Below, piece by piece: positions 5,843 through 6,428 of a stretch of 6,428 bases of DNA. A program made the translations under genes and the position numbers. Origin of the DNA: Actinomycetales bacterium (GTDB lineage: Bacteria; Actinomycetota; Actinomycetes; Actinomycetales; Cellulomonadaceae); assembly GCA_015655615.1 (NCBI GenBank), contig JAATES010000094.1, positions 1-6,428 on the forward strand, written 5' to 3'. Position 1 is the stretch's first letter. Every line of letters begins with the position of its first letter. The notes under the pieces are model-generated. The model was given only the letters and a program-made list of their open reading frames with translations, was not told the origin of the DNA and did not search any database.

Positions 5843-6427
5843 ATGGAGCCGCTCGGAGCCGCGCAGGCCAGCCCAAGCCGGGCAGAGTCCGGATCTCCGG
5901 GGCCTGTGACAGCAGTCACACCCGCACCGCAGGGCGGCGACGAGGTCGACCAGATCGCCGCCGCTTGGCGCCGGGAACGCCCCGACCTCGACCTCGGCCC
6001 GCTCCAGGTCATGTCGCGACTGACCAGGCTGGGAAAACGACTCGATCTGGAACGCCGGACCGCCTTCGACCGGCACGGCCTGGAGCCGTGGGAGTTCGAC
6101 GTGCTGGCGGCTCTGCGACGTGCCGGGTCACCCTATGGCCTCTCGCCCGGCGCCCTGGTCGCCCAGACGCTCGTCACCAGCGGGACCATGACCAACCGGA
6201 TCGACCGGCTGGCGGCGCGCGGACTGGTGACCCGCGAGCCCTCCGTCACGGACCGGCGCGGGGTGCGGGTCATCGCGACCACCGAGGGCCTGCGTCGCGT
6301 CGACTCGGCCTTCGCCGACCTGCTCGACGTCGAACGACGCCTGCTGGCCCCCGTTCCCTCCGCGCAGCGAGCGGATCTGGCACAGGCGTTGCGGGCTCTC
6401 CTGCGCCAGTTCGAGGGCGGGGCGTGA
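5843..6427 (+). CDS. MarR-family winged helix-turn-helix regulator
   Basis: A 194-residue regulator of the MarR family, expected to act as a dimer in the cytoplasm and to respond to a phenolic or other small ligand or to oxidation. The conserved part starts near residue 34 (DEVDQIAAAWRRERPDLDLGPLQVMSRL). The winged helix follows: WEFDVLAALRRAG (83-95), the recognition region TLVTSGTMTNRIDRLAARGLV (109-129) and the wing with the hallmark DRRGVRV (137-143). A C-terminal helix at about 155-190 completes the dimer domain. No cysteine is present, so a cysteine-based OhrR-type redox switch is excluded. The first 33 residues are Pro/Ala/Ser/Gly-rich and not expected in the family. The GTG at 5906 (codon 22) would give 173 residues, but the leaderless promoter favours the ATG at 5843. 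The gene is 39 bases after the exporter; it may repress itself and conceivably affect the exporter or a gene beyond the window. Confidence 0.93.
   Translation: MEPLGAAQASPSRAESGSPGPVTAVTPAPQGGDEVDQIAAAWRRERPDLDLGPLQVMSRLTRLGKRLDLERRTAFDRHGLEPWEFDVLAALRRAGSPYGLSPGALVAQTLVTSGTMTNRIDRLAARGLVTREPSVTDRRGVRVIATTEGLRRVDSAFADLLDVERRLLAPVPSAQRADLAQALRALLRQFEGGA
5905..5920. promoter_or_regulatory. CRP/GlxR-type palindrome inside the 5' end of marR
   Basis: TGTGACAGCAGTCACA is an exact match to the CRP-family consensus TGTGA-N6-TCACA, with a sixth symmetric C/G pair inside each arm. Actinobacterial CRP and GlxR proteins use this consensus. It lies 62 bases after the A of the proposed marR ATG, in the unconserved N-terminal coding stretch, and covers the alternative GTG start at 5906. 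Seen directly; binding is not shown. Confidence 0.45.
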
Positions 6428-6428
6428 A

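Noticed and set aside
4988..6076. Long minus-strand frame (362 codons) opposite the permease and marR
   Set aside because: It crosses two well-supported genes and their intergenic promoter, and its low-complexity Asp/Gln/Arg/Pro-rich translation has no recognisable fold.
1..6428. Mobile element, CRISPR array, phage or defence genes
   Set aside because: No repeats with regular spacing, transposase or integrase motifs, or terminal inverted repeats were seen. Although a tRNA gene is present, no partial tRNA copy marks an attachment site.

Overview
The window is high-G+C DNA (about two thirds G+C by eye). Its layout points to an actinomycete (Actinomycetota). Ribose-phosphate diphosphokinase (prs), glmU, a tRNA-Gln and a TetR-family regulator sit in the order known from mycobacteria and many other actinobacteria (in M. 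tuberculosis, prsA, glmU and the TetR gene Rv1019). The actinobacterial style of GlmU and Prs, GTG starts and apparently leaderless genes fit this. I cannot name a genus; a Micrococcales-like organism is only a guess.

Left half, minus strand (1-2849): tRNA-Gln(UUG), then glmU, then prs, all read right to left. glmU and prs overlap by four bases (ATGA), so they form a translationally coupled pair. GlmU makes UDP-GlcNAc for peptidoglycan and other glycans; Prs makes PRPP for nucleotides, histidine, tryptophan, NAD and arabinan precursors. prs runs off the left edge and probably lacks only its last few codons. The 142 bases between the tRNA and glmU hold two perfect hairpins and a candidate glmU promoter.

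Right half, plus strand (2914-6427): a TetR-family repressor, an ABC exporter pair (ATPase and ABC-2/NatB-type permease, overlapping by GTGA), and a MarR-family regulator whose stop codon falls one base before the window ends. The exporter is thus bracketed by two one-component regulators. The substrate cannot be read from the sequence. Control of the exporter by either regulator is inference.

The best non-coding signals are at the marR start. A perfect 12-bp palindrome sits exactly between a plausible -35 and -10, with the predicted transcription start on the A of the ATG. A perfect CRP/GlxR-type palindrome lies a further 63 bases into the reading frame. There is no CRISPR array, insertion sequence, prophage gene or sign of recent gene transfer. 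I see no new multi-gene system; this is mostly core chromosome with an exporter cassette and a few regulatory details worth testing.
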